This document shows, one piece after another, positions 60,601 to 64,000 of a stretch of DNA of 64,000 bases. The stretch's first letter is position 1. Each line of letters starts with the position of its first letter. The position numbers and the translations under genes were made by a program. The notes under the pieces are model-generated. The model had not been told where the DNA came from. It did not search any database and saw only the letters and a program-made list of their open reading frames with translations. Source of the DNA: Monodelphis domestica (lineage: Eukaryota; Chordata; Mammalia; Didelphimorphia; Didelphidae); assembly GCF_027887165.1 (NCBI RefSeq), contig NC_077231.1, positions 124,881,987 to 124,945,986 of the forward strand, read 5' to 3'.

Positions 60601-61254
60601 TTGGAACTCAAAATTTTAAAAAAGAAATGTGAAAAATTGTTATTACAGATAATTGGAAAAAAGCAAAACTTATATGAAAAGAGCATATGATTTGTTTCTT
60701 GTTTCCTTCAAGAAAAATGTCTTTTGGGTTATTGCAAACTATGACTCCGGGTGGAGAGTCAGTGCCAGGATACGAGGAGATATTTAGAAAGCTTCCCAAA
60801 ACATAGCCTTGCTCTTCACGATTTGAATATCTCTGACAAAGTCACACATGCTTATATAGACTATGGACTACCACATTGGAGCAAGAAGTATCACAATGTA
60901 GGAATGGGAAGGACTCAATATGAAAGTGGGAAGTCCTGGGATCCAGTATTATGTAGTGGTTGGTCCATGCTACCATTCATTCCCTCCACATTCTCCATTT
61001 GCCCTAATGAGGGGAAGTCCCTTACCCGGATACAGTGAGGCAGGTAGTTGAAGACAGTGGCCTTGAGTGTGAAAGCCTCTCCACGAATCACAGAATAGGG
61101 TAGGGTGAGAGACACAAAGAAAGGCTTGAAGGCTATGAGAGAGATTGGAGGGGAGAGGCCAAATCCCGTGTTGTCTGACAGGCAGAATGCTCCAGCCTTC
61201 CATTTAGTGATGGTATCAGGGACCTTCATTGCCACATCGATTTCACCTGTTGAA
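24676..61254 (-). CDS. A2M: Alpha-2-macroglobulin family gene, 3' half (18 exons)
   Basis: Secreted thioester protease inhibitor of the A2M/PZP group; the family traps proteases through a bait region and is cleared by LRP1. Seen here: 18 minus-strand exons that align in order with human A2M exons 19-36 as I recall them. All have GT donors and AG acceptors, and the phases join into about 726 in-frame codons. They encode the end of MG7, CUB, the thioester domain with an intact GCGEQN motif, and the receptor-binding domain with lysines four residues apart (EKSSVK). The C-terminus is HGNA before TAA; human A2M ends LGNA. The signal peptide, MG1-6 and bait region are outside the window, so bait specificity cannot be read. 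No stop or frameshift was seen. Identity to human looks roughly 60 percent by eye. It could be an A2M, PZP or lineage-specific paralogue; ovostatin or A2ML1 fits less well. The symbol is therefore tentative at paralogue level. Confidence 0.93.
24691..24711 (-). terminator. Poly(A) signals of the A2M gene
   Basis: Two AATAAA hexamers on the minus strand, at 24706-24711 and 24691-24696, about 80 and 95 bases after the stop codon. Cleavage near 24675 is inferred. A short 3' UTR is usual for this gene. Confidence 0.8.
24788..24810 (-). CDS. A2M: A2M last coding exon with stop
   Basis: After acceptor cacag the frame reads DSNHGNA and TAA (24788-24790). Human ends KDLGNA. The exon continues as a 3' UTR of about 110 bases. 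Confidence 0.92.
25204..25245 (-). CDS. A2M: A2M exon 35 equivalent
   Basis: 42 bases reading [14 protein letters not shown] with its split codons; human is DEFAIAEYNAPCSK. The near-terminal cysteine is kept. It lies 7.6 kb downstream of exon 34. Acceptor ttcag, donor gtaag. Confidence 0.93.
25530..25760 (-). mobile_element. tRNA-derived marsupial SINE (long type)
   Basis: tttttcagttgtgtctgatg through ccactgtgccatctacctgc, in intron 34. Confidence 0.9.
26126..26367 (+). mobile_element. tRNA-derived marsupial SINE (long type)
   Basis: ggggcagctagggggtgcag, cagtttcctcatttgaaaaa, aaaatggggtcatgaagag. Confidence 0.92.
26620..27376 (-). mobile_element. Solo LTR inside intron 34, same strand as A2M
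   Basis: Minus strand starts TGTGAAGATTAAATTTAGG, flanked by aatt at 26616-26619 and 27377-27380. It has a T/G homopolymer stretch at 26912-26945 and minus-strand AATAAA at 26712-26717 and 26723-26728. It lies between exons 34 and 35 in the gene's sense orientation. Fossil. Confidence 0.82.
27482..27657 (+). mobile_element. tRNA-derived marsupial SINE (short type)
   Basis: ggggaaagctaggtggccca, gttcaaatctggcctcag, T-rich tail. Confidence 0.88.
27981..28177 (-). mobile_element. tRNA-derived marsupial SINE (short type)
   Basis: accttcagtcttagaattaa through gacccacctagctgcccc. Confidence 0.92.
28735..28934 (-). mobile_element. tRNA-derived marsupial SINE (short type)
   Basis: ttttaacccttcccttcatc through gagccgcctaactgcccc. 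Confidence 0.9.
28953..29215 (+). mobile_element. CORE-SINE-like element (MIR-related tail)
   Basis: tRNA-like head gaggcagctaggcggagtag and a MIR-like tail: aaaataggaataataacagc, atcaaatgagatcatattta. Confidence 0.8.
29852..30089 (+). mobile_element. tRNA-derived marsupial SINE (long type)
   Basis: gaggcagttaggtggcacag through ttggggtcatgaagagtcag. Confidence 0.9.
30466..30650 (+). mobile_element. tRNA-derived marsupial SINE (short type)
   Basis: gggggcagctgggtggctca, gggttcaaatgtggcctc, ending gcaagggtttaaaat. Confidence 0.93.
30776..30885. repeat. ATT-rich low-complexity tract
   Basis: Two blocks of ttattatttatt-like sequence, each ending attagtctaaa, separated by about 20 bases; a local duplication. 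Confidence 0.8.
31574..31754 (-). mobile_element. tRNA-derived marsupial SINE (short type)
   Basis: agccttctgtcttagaatca through ccattgagccacatggcta. Confidence 0.88.
32085..32255 (-). repeat. MIR-like ancient SINE
   Basis: aaccctatggagttgggatt, tcattttaaagcagagaaag, tcaaagtcacaggactagga. Confidence 0.6.
32385..32770 (+). mobile_element. Old LINE 3' region
   Basis: gagccaggagaacaattta, gaccaaccacaattttagaa and a T-rich end resemble a marsupial LINE 3' UTR. The text is related in layout, not in close sequence, to the L1 3' ends. The family is uncertain (old L1 or RTE). Confidence 0.45.
32877..32979 (-). CDS. A2M: A2M exon 34 equivalent
   Basis: Reads [20 protein letters not shown] then [14 protein letters not shown] plus one base; human is [34 protein letters not shown]. 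The sequon NET sits where human has NQT. 103 bases, acceptor tctag, donor gtgagt. Confidence 0.95.
33500..33570. repeat. AC/TA microsatellite
   Basis: acacacacacat followed by imperfect tatacata repeats. Confidence 0.85.
33573..33905 (-). repeat. Two MIR-like ancient SINEs
   Basis: First: tttgcaaagtgcttttatac, ttcagattaggaaactgaat, ttgaactcaggtcttcctga. Second from about 33810: tctcatttgatcctcataat, gaccttatgaggataagaac. Confidence 0.65.
33933..34118 (+). mobile_element. SINE (short type) with 16-base duplication
   Basis: ggggggcagctgggtggctc through aaggcaagggttttaaaa. Flanked by identical ataatatattaagttt at 33917-33932 and 34119-34134. It lacks part of the usual head region after ggattgag. 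Confidence 0.95.
34935..35003 (-). CDS. A2M: A2M exon 33 equivalent
   Basis: 23 codons: [20 protein letters not shown] then AEK; human is LERSNHVSRTEVSSNHVLIYLDK. Acceptor ctcag, donor gtgaga. Confidence 0.95.
35351..35441 (-). CDS. A2M: A2M exon 32 equivalent with LRP1-binding lysines
   Basis: Reads [20 protein letters not shown] then [10 protein letters not shown]. The two lysines four residues apart correspond to the K-PTV-K pair of human A2M (K1370 and K1374, mature numbering) that is central to LRP1 recognition. 91 bases, acceptor tgtag, donor gtaggt. Confidence 0.95.
35855..35982 (-). CDS. A2M: A2M exon 31 equivalent (receptor-binding domain start)
   Basis: Reads [20 protein letters not shown] then [20 protein letters not shown] and NV plus two bases. 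Human: TSLKYNILPEKEEFPFALGV. The Cys of PTCD is kept. The junction creates NVS, a possible N-glycosylation sequon absent from human LSVS. 128 bases. Confidence 0.94.
36134..36352 (-). CDS. A2M: A2M exon 30 equivalent
   Basis: 73 codons from [20 protein letters not shown] through [16 protein letters not shown] and [17 protein letters not shown] to CVYLK. Human: DTVVALHALSKYGAATF, QSSGTFSSKFQVD, SLPELPGEYSMKVTGEG. Acceptor tctag, donor gtgaga. Second CUB portion. Confidence 0.95.
36430..37190 (+). repeat. L2 relic
   Basis: aagtctgaccatgtcatcct, gagatctttgaggacaaaca, gcccaatgcctgccacaaag and aataaatggttgttac follow the L2 3' region. Open frames here are relic shadows. In intron 29. Confidence 0.65.
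37195..37570 (+). mobile_element. L1 3' UTR, strongly 5'-truncated
   Basis: From cactgtggtacaatcgaa to tgaaataatgttaaaaaaat. It matches the 3' part of the element at 50984-51676 closely (ggatctaaaaaacactatcc shared). In intron 29. Confidence 0.85.
37974..38227 (+). mobile_element. SINE (short type) with 15-base duplication
   Basis: gggacagctgggtggctcag through an aat-repeat tail. Flanked by identical aagaatttggttaag at 37959-37973 and 38228-38242. In intron 29. Confidence 0.95.
38600..38826 (-). CDS. A2M: A2M exon 29 equivalent
   Basis: Reads [17 protein letters not shown], then [20 protein letters not shown] and [13 protein letters not shown]. Human has [37 protein letters not shown] and KQQNAQGGFSSTQ. 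227 bases, acceptor tgaag, donor gtgtgg. It closes the thioester domain. Confidence 0.96.
39077..39357 (+). mobile_element. CORE-SINE-like element (MIR-related tail)
   Basis: Head ggcagtgaggtggtgccac; tail gggttgttgtgaggatcaaa and gctggcacataaaaagtgct. Confidence 0.8.
39358..39535 (+). mobile_element. tRNA-derived marsupial SINE (short type)
   Basis: gggggcagctgggtagctca; ccttaccactcttctgcctt. Directly follows a CORE-SINE. Confidence 0.94.
39571..39804 (-). mobile_element. tRNA-derived marsupial SINE (long type)
   Basis: cattgttctgtcgttccggt through gcaccaactagctgcc. Confidence 0.9.
39838..40050 (+). mobile_element. Third SINE type, tRNA-derived
   Basis: cctgagttcaagtccagtat and gtgtgaccctgggaaggtca, then a distinct tail with cataagtttcagagaagg and gagctccccatcctgattg. 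Unlike the other two types. Confidence 0.65.
40332..40512 (-). CDS. A2M: A2M exon 28 equivalent
   Basis: Starts [16 protein letters not shown], then [17 protein letters not shown], and ends DAVKK plus one base. Human is [16 protein letters not shown] and [17 protein letters not shown]. 181 bases with acceptor gacag and donor gtgaaa. GC content is higher than in most exons here. Confidence 0.95.
40635..40836 (+). mobile_element. tRNA-derived marsupial SINE (short type)
   Basis: ggggcagctagctacgtggc through gacagaaggtaagggcta. Confidence 0.9.
40982..41176 (-). mobile_element. SINE (short type) ending in a poly-C run
   Basis: accttctgtcttagaatcaa through caatccactgagcc. The usual cacctagctgcccc end is replaced by a run of about 14 C. 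Confidence 0.9.
41546..41620 (-). CDS. A2M: A2M exon 27 equivalent
   Basis: 25 codons: [20 protein letters not shown] then NLAVT. Human is [25 protein letters not shown]. Flanked by ttcag and gtacgt. Confidence 0.94.
41796..41823. repeat. (TGAA)n microsatellite
   Basis: About six uninterrupted gaat units in intron 26. Confidence 0.92.
41839..42041 (+). mobile_element. tRNA-derived marsupial SINE (short type)
   Basis: gagggtagctaggtggctca through gaaggtaaagtttaaaaaaa. Confidence 0.92.
42217..42416. repeat. CCTT polypyrimidine tract
   Basis: 200 bases almost purely C and T on the plus strand (ccttccttcc units with variants) in intron 26. The A2M transcript reads it as a G/A tract. Confidence 0.93.
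42423..42620 (-). mobile_element. tRNA-derived marsupial SINE (short type)
   Basis: tttttaacccttaccttcca through gagccacctggctgctcc; abuts the CCTT tract. Confidence 0.93.
42698..42854 (-). CDS. A2M: A2M exon 26 equivalent (thioester domain)
   Basis: Reads [20 protein letters not shown], then [18 protein letters not shown] and [14 protein letters not shown]; human is nearly identical. 157 bases, acceptor gcag, donor gtgatg after Lys. No gaps against human. Confidence 0.95.
43380..43660 (+). repeat. L2 3' end
   Basis: tagactgtgagctctttgag, cccagtgcttagcacagtgc, ctactaggcttgttggtttg. Confidence 0.7.
44555..45430. repeat. CR1/L3-like LINE relic
   Basis: aatttcacagttggaagggg, gggaattcattacgttatca, ccattagcctaattctgcca and tgtccaaaagctagaaaata fit the reversed CR1/L3 3' end. 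Split by the SINE at 44602-44806. Confidence 0.6.
44602..44806 (-). mobile_element. SINE (short type) inserted in a CR1/L3 relic
   Basis: T-rich start, cccttatcttctgccttgga, ending ctacctcactgccc. The CR1/L3 sequence continues on both sides. Confidence 0.9.
45517..45592 (-). CDS. A2M: A2M exon 25 equivalent
   Basis: Reads [20 protein letters not shown] then EGNTW across the junction. Human has GERYGRNQ between STF and GNTW; this copy has RHNE, four residues shorter but in frame. 76 bases, donor gtaag after TG so that Trp is split across the intron. Confidence 0.93.
45839..46015 (-). CDS. A2M: A2M thioester exon (exon 24 equivalent)
   Basis: Contains [20 protein letters not shown]; Cys and Gln of GCGEQ form the internal thioester in this family. 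The upstream [15 protein letters not shown] and downstream [18 protein letters not shown] match human almost residue for residue. The NET sequon matches human. Intact Cys and Gln suggest covalent protease capture is retained. 177 bases, acceptor cacag, donor gtaag. Confidence 0.97.
46869..46952 (-). CDS. A2M: A2M exon 23 equivalent
   Basis: Reads [20 protein letters not shown] followed by ARAYFSVLG across the junction; human is [27 protein letters not shown]. It is 84 bases and enters the thioester domain. Donor gtgagt, acceptor ccaag. Confidence 0.93.
47129..47383 (+). mobile_element. CORE-SINE-like element
   Basis: ggcagctagatggtatagtc head, ctcatctgtaaaatgaggat core, gtt-repeat tail. Confidence 0.82.
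47384..47710 (+). mobile_element. SINE interrupted by another SINE
   Basis: Head gtagctagctgatgcagtaa to ctatcttcaag; resumes after 47646 as atcttgagttcaaatgtagc and ends near aggtaagtcacc. A younger short-type SINE sits between. Confidence 0.75.
47440..47645 (+). mobile_element. SINE (short type) nested in an older SINE
   Basis: ggggcagctaagtggatccg through ggaaggtaagagtttaaaaa. The flanks atcttcaag and atcttgagt look like a decayed duplication. Confidence 0.9.
47807..47940 (-). mobile_element. L1 3' tip insertion
   Basis: 134 bases of reverse-complemented L1 3' end (ttgactaaataaat tail), flanked by a 14-base duplication ggacccaacccctt at 47793-47806 and 47941-47954. In intron 22. Confidence 0.88.
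47991..48042 (-). CDS. A2M: A2M exon 22 equivalent
   Basis: A short 52-base exon reading [17 protein letters not shown]; human is PEGLEKETTFNSLLCPS. Acceptor caaag, donor gtaag. Its last G joins AT of the next exon to make Asp. Confidence 0.92.
48200..48725 (+). repeat. L2 relic
   Basis: aaaagccccctataacctgg, cttggactgtgacctctttg, cagtgcttggcacagtcagt. Confidence 0.7.
49178..49430 (+). mobile_element. CORE-SINE-like element
   Basis: Head gtagtcagcaagatggtgca; core cctgtaaaatgggaataaca; tail gatcaaatgaaataatattt. It interrupts a CR1/L3 relic. Confidence 0.78.
49831..49925 (-). mobile_element. L1 3' tip insertion
   Basis: About 95 bases matching the last part of the L1 3' UTR in reverse (ttatttggtcgttttcatac). 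It is flanked by cctactaaaa at 49821-49830 and 49926-49935 and sits in an older CR1/L3 relic. Confidence 0.8.
50488..50590 (-). repeat. MIR-like fragment
   Basis: aacaaccctgtgaggtaggt, ccccagtttatagatgaaga. Confidence 0.7.
50984..51676 (+). mobile_element. Young-looking L1 3' end with 16-base duplication
   Basis: Encodes [20 protein letters not shown], then [17 protein letters not shown], then the 3' UTR and A-rich tail. It is flanked by an identical 16-base aagaaaccttgattta at 50968-50983 and 51677-51692. In intron 21, antisense to A2M. Confidence 0.95.
51905..52162 (-). repeat. MIR/CORE-like ancient SINE
   Basis: gcacctattaagtgccagac, ttatctcatttgatccctat, gttaagtgacttgctcagtc. Confidence 0.7.
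52380..53500 (+). mobile_element. Possible LTR-containing relic
   Basis: Non-SINE stretch in intron 21 with a promoter-like part (ctataaagtg near 53335, then a cysteine/threonine-poor GC-richer leader). It resembles an LTR U3-R in base composition only. No duplication or internal gene was recognised. It may instead be unique intron sequence. Confidence 0.22.
53515..53825. repeat. Polypyrimidine higher-order repeat
   Basis: About 310 bases of C/T with an obvious longer unit of roughly 80 bases: tcttatcttcctttcttcct followed by gcctccctcttttcctc recurs about four times. Intron 21. Confidence 0.92.
53826..55813. other. Intron 21, distal part
   Basis: No exon. 55370-55690 (gattgcaataatctagatgg, atcaaagatattgtgataga) resembles an ancient mammalian interspersed repeat also glimpsed at 31140-31390; family not resolved. 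Confidence 0.4.
55814..55935 (-). CDS. A2M: A2M exon 21 equivalent (CUB part)
   Basis: Reads [20 protein letters not shown], then [15 protein letters not shown]; human is NVNFTVSAEALESQELCGTE. The cysteine in ELC is kept. The human N-glycosylation sequon NFT is absent here (AFS). It is 122 bases with acceptor ctaag and donor gtatgt. The next exon lies 7.8 kb downstream. Confidence 0.93.
56045..56260 (-). repeat. MIR-like ancient SINE
   Basis: tttacaaagcactttccttc, acacagtgaggtaggtaaat, atcccattttactgataata. Confidence 0.6.
56740..57985 (+). repeat. L2 relic split by a SINE
   Basis: aggtctgactatgttattcc, tagactgtgagctccttgag, gcttagcaggatgcctggaa, taataaatgctcattgactg. Interrupted at 56915-57161. 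Confidence 0.7.
56915..57161 (+). mobile_element. SINE (long type) with 10-base duplication, inside L2
   Basis: ttggcacaatgaagaaaatg through gccatgaagagtctgaca. Flanked by aaatcctccc at 56905-56914 and 57162-57171. Contains a run of 11 G at 57109. Confidence 0.9.
58010..58136 (-). CDS. A2M: A2M exon 20 equivalent
   Basis: Starts [20 protein letters not shown] and ends SWAVTPKSL plus one base. It keeps the HCIC pair of cysteines seen in human A2M (HCICANGRQ). It is 127 bases, in phase with its neighbours, with acceptor ttag and donor gtaagt. The loop after VQL is a little shorter than in human. Confidence 0.93.
58293..59057 (+). mobile_element. L1 3' end with target-site duplication
   Basis: Truncated within ORF2 at the WRAIWN-like segment, then the C-terminus, 3' UTR and AT-rich tail. 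Flanked by agaattcata[a/g]gatt at 58278-58292 and 59058-59072 (14 of 15). In intron 19. Confidence 0.9.
59360..59588 (-). mobile_element. tRNA-derived marsupial SINE (long type)
   Basis: tatctgactcttcatgaccc through ctgtaccacctagctgctct. Confidence 0.9.
59601..59665 (-). mobile_element. Truncated long-type SINE
   Basis: gtggttgttcagtagtttaa to tggggttttcttggcaaatt only; broken by the next SINE. Confidence 0.75.
59670..59855 (+). mobile_element. tRNA-derived marsupial SINE (short type), 5'-truncated
   Basis: gagagaaagccaggcctgga through aagatggaatgtaaggttta. Confidence 0.85.
59956..60140 (+). mobile_element. tRNA-derived marsupial SINE (short type)
   Basis: gggggcaactgggtggctca through gatggaaggtaagggtttta. 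Flanks ccttagct on both sides. Confidence 0.93.
61026..61254 (-). CDS. A2M: A2M exon equivalent to human exon 19 (MG7)
   Basis: Reads [20 protein letters not shown], then [28 protein letters not shown] and NYLPHCIR, closely matching human [18 protein letters not shown]. The donor follows CGG (Arg) as gtaagg. The acceptor is placed at ctag|T, giving phase 2, so the first T would complete an Asn codon as in human VVN-S. A second AG eight bases further in is possible. Length is 229 bases. This is the most 5' exon present. Confidence 0.93.
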
Positions 61255-61473
61255 CTAGAGAGAGGGAGCAATGAAGACAATGGGAAGTAGTTCATTAATA
61301 GGTTTGGGGAACCAGGATTTGAGGTAGGAAGCCAAGGGAAATTTAATTTCATTCCTTCTACGCTAACTCTGACCCTGATTGTCTGGTCTTTTCGTCTGGA
61401 AATCTAACTTTGTGATTAATGATGATCCCTAAATTCTTCTCTGGAAAATATGGTCCGGCGAAAAGAAATGTCT

Positions 61474-63370
61474 AAGGAGGGTGGATCAATGGAATAGAAC
61501 TGGGGTAAATGACCTCAGTATGATACTGCACAATAAACCCAAAGATCCCAGCTTTTGGGACAAGAACCCACTATTTGACAAAAACTTCTGGGAAAATTAG
61601 AAAACAGTATGAGAGAGATTAGGTTTACATCAACATCTCACACCCTATACCAAGATCAGTTCAGAATGGGTAAATGACAAGTGTAAATAGGGAAATTATA
61701 AGTAAATTAGTTGAACATAGAATAGTATACCTGTCAGATTTATGGGAAAGGGAAAAATTTCAGGCCAGGCAAGAAATAGAGAATATTACAAAATGTAAAA
61801 TGAATAATTGTGACTATGCTAAATTAAAAAGGCTTTGTACAAACAAAACCAATGCAAACAAAATTAGGAGGGAAGCAACAAATTGGGAAAAAATATTTAT
61901 AACAAAAACTTCTGGGATCTAATTTCTCAAATTTATAAGGAACTAGGTCAATTCTACAAAAAAATCAAATCATTCACCAATTGACTAATGGTCAAGGGAC
62001 ATGAATGGGCAGTTTTTAGATAAATCAAAACTATCAATAAGGACATGAAATAGTGTTCTAAATCTCTCATAATCAGAGAAATGCAAATCAAAACAACTCT
62101 GAGGTATCACCTCACACTTAGCAGACTGACCAATATGGCAGCAAGGGAAAGTGATAAATGTTGGAGGGGATGTGGCAAAATTGGGACACTAATACACTGC
62201 TGGTGGAGTTATGAATTGATCCAACCATTCTGGAGGGCAATTTGGAACTATGGTCAAAGGGTTTTAAAAGAATGCCTGCAGGAGAACTGATAAACTGTGG
62301 TACAATCGAATGTAATGGACTTCTCCATTAGTGGCAATGCAGTGATTCTGAACAACCTGGAGGGATCTACGAGAAAGAATACTACCCACATTAAGAGGGG
62401 AAACTGTGGGAGTAGAAACACAGAAGAAAAACATGCTTGAATACATGGGTGGAGGGGATATGGCTGGGGATGTAGACTCTAAATGAACATTCTGATGCAA
62501 ACACCAACAACATGGAAATAGGTTCTGATCAAGGACACATGTAGTACCGAATGAAATTGCATGTCAGCTGTGGGAAGGGTGGGTGGAGGGGAGGGAGGGA
62601 AATAATGTGATTATTGTAACCAAGGGATAATGTTCTAAATTGACTAAATAAATTAATTCAGAACAAAAAAAGTTAAAAAAATAAAACAATGCCTGCCCTT
62701 TGATCCAGTCATACCACTACTGGGTTTGTGCCCCCAAAGAGATAATAAGGAAAAAGACTTGTACAAAAATATTTATAGCTGTGCTCTTTGTGGTGGCAAA
62801 AAATTGGAAAATGAGGGGATGCCCTTCAATTGGGGAATGGCTGAACAAATTGTGATATCTGATGGTGATGGAATACTATTGTGCTGAAAGAAATGATGAA
62901 CTGGAAGAATTCCACATGAACTGGAAAGACCTCCAGGAACTGATGCAGAGAGAAAGGGGCAAAACCAGGAGAACATTGTACACAGAGACAGATATATTAT
63001 GGCACAATTGAATGTAATAGACTTTTCTACTAGCAGCAATGCAATGATCCAGGACAATTCTGAGGGACTTAGGAGAAAGAACACTATCCACATCCAGAGA
63101 AAGAACTGTGGGAGTAGAAATCTAGAAGAAAAACGTATGATCAATCACATGGTTCAAAGGGTATATGAGGGGAGATTTTGACTTTAAAGGATCACTCTAT
63201 TACAAATATTAATAATATGGAAATAGGATTTGAGTGATAATCCATGTAATATCCAGGAGAATTGCTCGTCAACTCAGGGAGGGGGGAGAGAGGGGAAAAG
63301 GGAAAGAACATGAATCATGTAACCATGGGAAAATATTCCAAATAAATTCATTTAAAGAATAAATAAAAAT
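61474..63370 (+). mobile_element. L1 ORF2 3' part, interrupted by a second L1
   Basis: The left part reads [18 protein letters not shown] and [14 protein letters not shown] (human ORF2p MQIKTTMRYHLTPVRM, RGCGEIGTLLHCWW). It breaks at 62279 and resumes at 62697 with the next ORF2 segment and [20 protein letters not shown]. The outer duplication aaaagaaatgtct is at 61461-61473 and 63371-63383. In the intron upstream of exon 19. Confidence 0.92.
62280..62682 (+). mobile_element. L1 3' UTR nested in an older L1
   Basis: Begins aggagaactgataaactgtgg and ends in an A-rich tail. It is flanked by aaaa[g/c]aatgcctgc at 62266-62279 and 62683-62696 (13 of 14), within ORF2 sequence of the host copy. Confidence 0.9.
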
Positions 63371-63383
63371 AAAAGAAATGTCT

Positions 63384-64000
63384 CCAGGTTACCAGCATAG
63401 TTGGGCAACCTGATGAGGCTGATTCCATATTTGCTCTCAGCTTGTCAGTCATAGCAGAGCCCCTGAATTGTTTGGAATGGTGCAAAATTAGGTCAGATAT
63501 GATCACTCGCTGGTAGAGCCATTACTAGCAATTTTTACACCCAGGACAAATGAGACAAATGCAGCCAAGATAGTAACTGGTAAGCCAGGATATGAACAAA
63601 GTACTTTGAAACCGACTTTTAAAAACACATGCAACTGAGCAGGAGCTAGGATACCTTCTTTGTTAGAGAGACAGCTCTTGCCCTTAAAGCTGGAAATGTC
63701 TTACCTGGGATGTGGCTTACTGGATTTAAAGAGGGAGAGATGAAACATGTCATCTGGTACTTCCTATTTTATCTAGTGATTCTTGCTAACAAGATACTAA
63801 GTACAGATTTTGTTTTGCTTTCCTACACTGCTGAACTCCCAGGGCTTTGAGACCTTTAAATTGGAGCTCCTTCCTCTAGTCACAGTTCTGATCCTCACAT
63901 CTCTTTTCTGGGAGTTTGAGGCACTAAATTAATTCAGAATTGCTTATCTTGGAGGCAGGTAGATAATGAATCTGTAAGTGTTTAACTTGGATTTGTCCTG
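63384..64000. other. Intron 18 of A2M, unassigned
   Basis: No sequence resembling human exon 18 (ETWIWDLVVVN) was found on the minus strand; that exon should lie beyond 64000. Confidence 0.6.

Noticed and set aside
63660-63760. Donor-like cccag|gtaagac on the minus strand, considered as A2M exon 18
   Set aside because: The reading before it does not resemble ETWIWDLVVVN in any frame, and the phase does not give the required Asn codon.
1-64000. CRISPR arrays, operons, prophage or other prokaryotic systems
   Set aside because: Intron-split gene, SINEs, LINEs and LTRs show a mammalian genome; no direct-repeat and spacer pattern was seen.

Overview
The window is vertebrate nuclear DNA and almost certainly marsupial. 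It carries dozens of tRNA-derived SINEs of a marsupial type, starting near 'ggcagctaggtggctcag' with a box-B-like 'ggttcaaatct'. It also has marsupial-type L1 3' ends, several solo LTRs, and old mammalian L2, MIR and CR1/L3 remnants. There is nothing prokaryotic: no operons, CRISPR arrays or insertion sequences.

The one real gene is an alpha-2-macroglobulin family member (A2M/PZP group) on the minus strand. I could place 18 consecutive exons from 61254 down to 24788. They match human A2M exons 19-36, all have GT-AG splice sites, and their phases join into one open frame of about 726 residues. This half carries the end of the MG7 domain, the CUB and thioester domains (GCGEQNM intact) and the C-terminal receptor-binding domain with both LRP1-binding lysines. 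It ends in ...HGNA-stop, followed by a short 3' UTR with two AATAAA signals. The signal peptide, MG1-6 and bait region lie beyond the right edge.

1-24675 is intergenic, downstream of the gene. It holds four LTRs (2353-3074, 7625-8463, 14306-14971, 22855-23844), an L1 5' fragment (about 8500-9605), a minus-strand L1 ORF1 relic (10130-10795), a 5'-truncated EIF4B processed pseudogene (10848-12590), an L1 3' end (13335-14041), SINEs and unassigned sequence. 24676-61254 is the gene. Its larger introns are packed with SINEs, L1 3' ends, a sense-oriented solo LTR (26620-27376), L2 and CR1/L3 relics and two polypyrimidine tracts. 61255-64000 is the intron upstream of exon 19 and holds an L1 with a second L1 inserted inside it, both with visible target-site duplications.

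I found no new gene system. The points most worth checking are the intact A2M C-terminal half, the sense-strand LTR with poly(A) signals ahead of the last two coding exons, the nested L1s, the EIF4B retrocopy and the 47-bp tandem repeat inside an LTR. Repeat family names come from recognition by eye; no database search was run.
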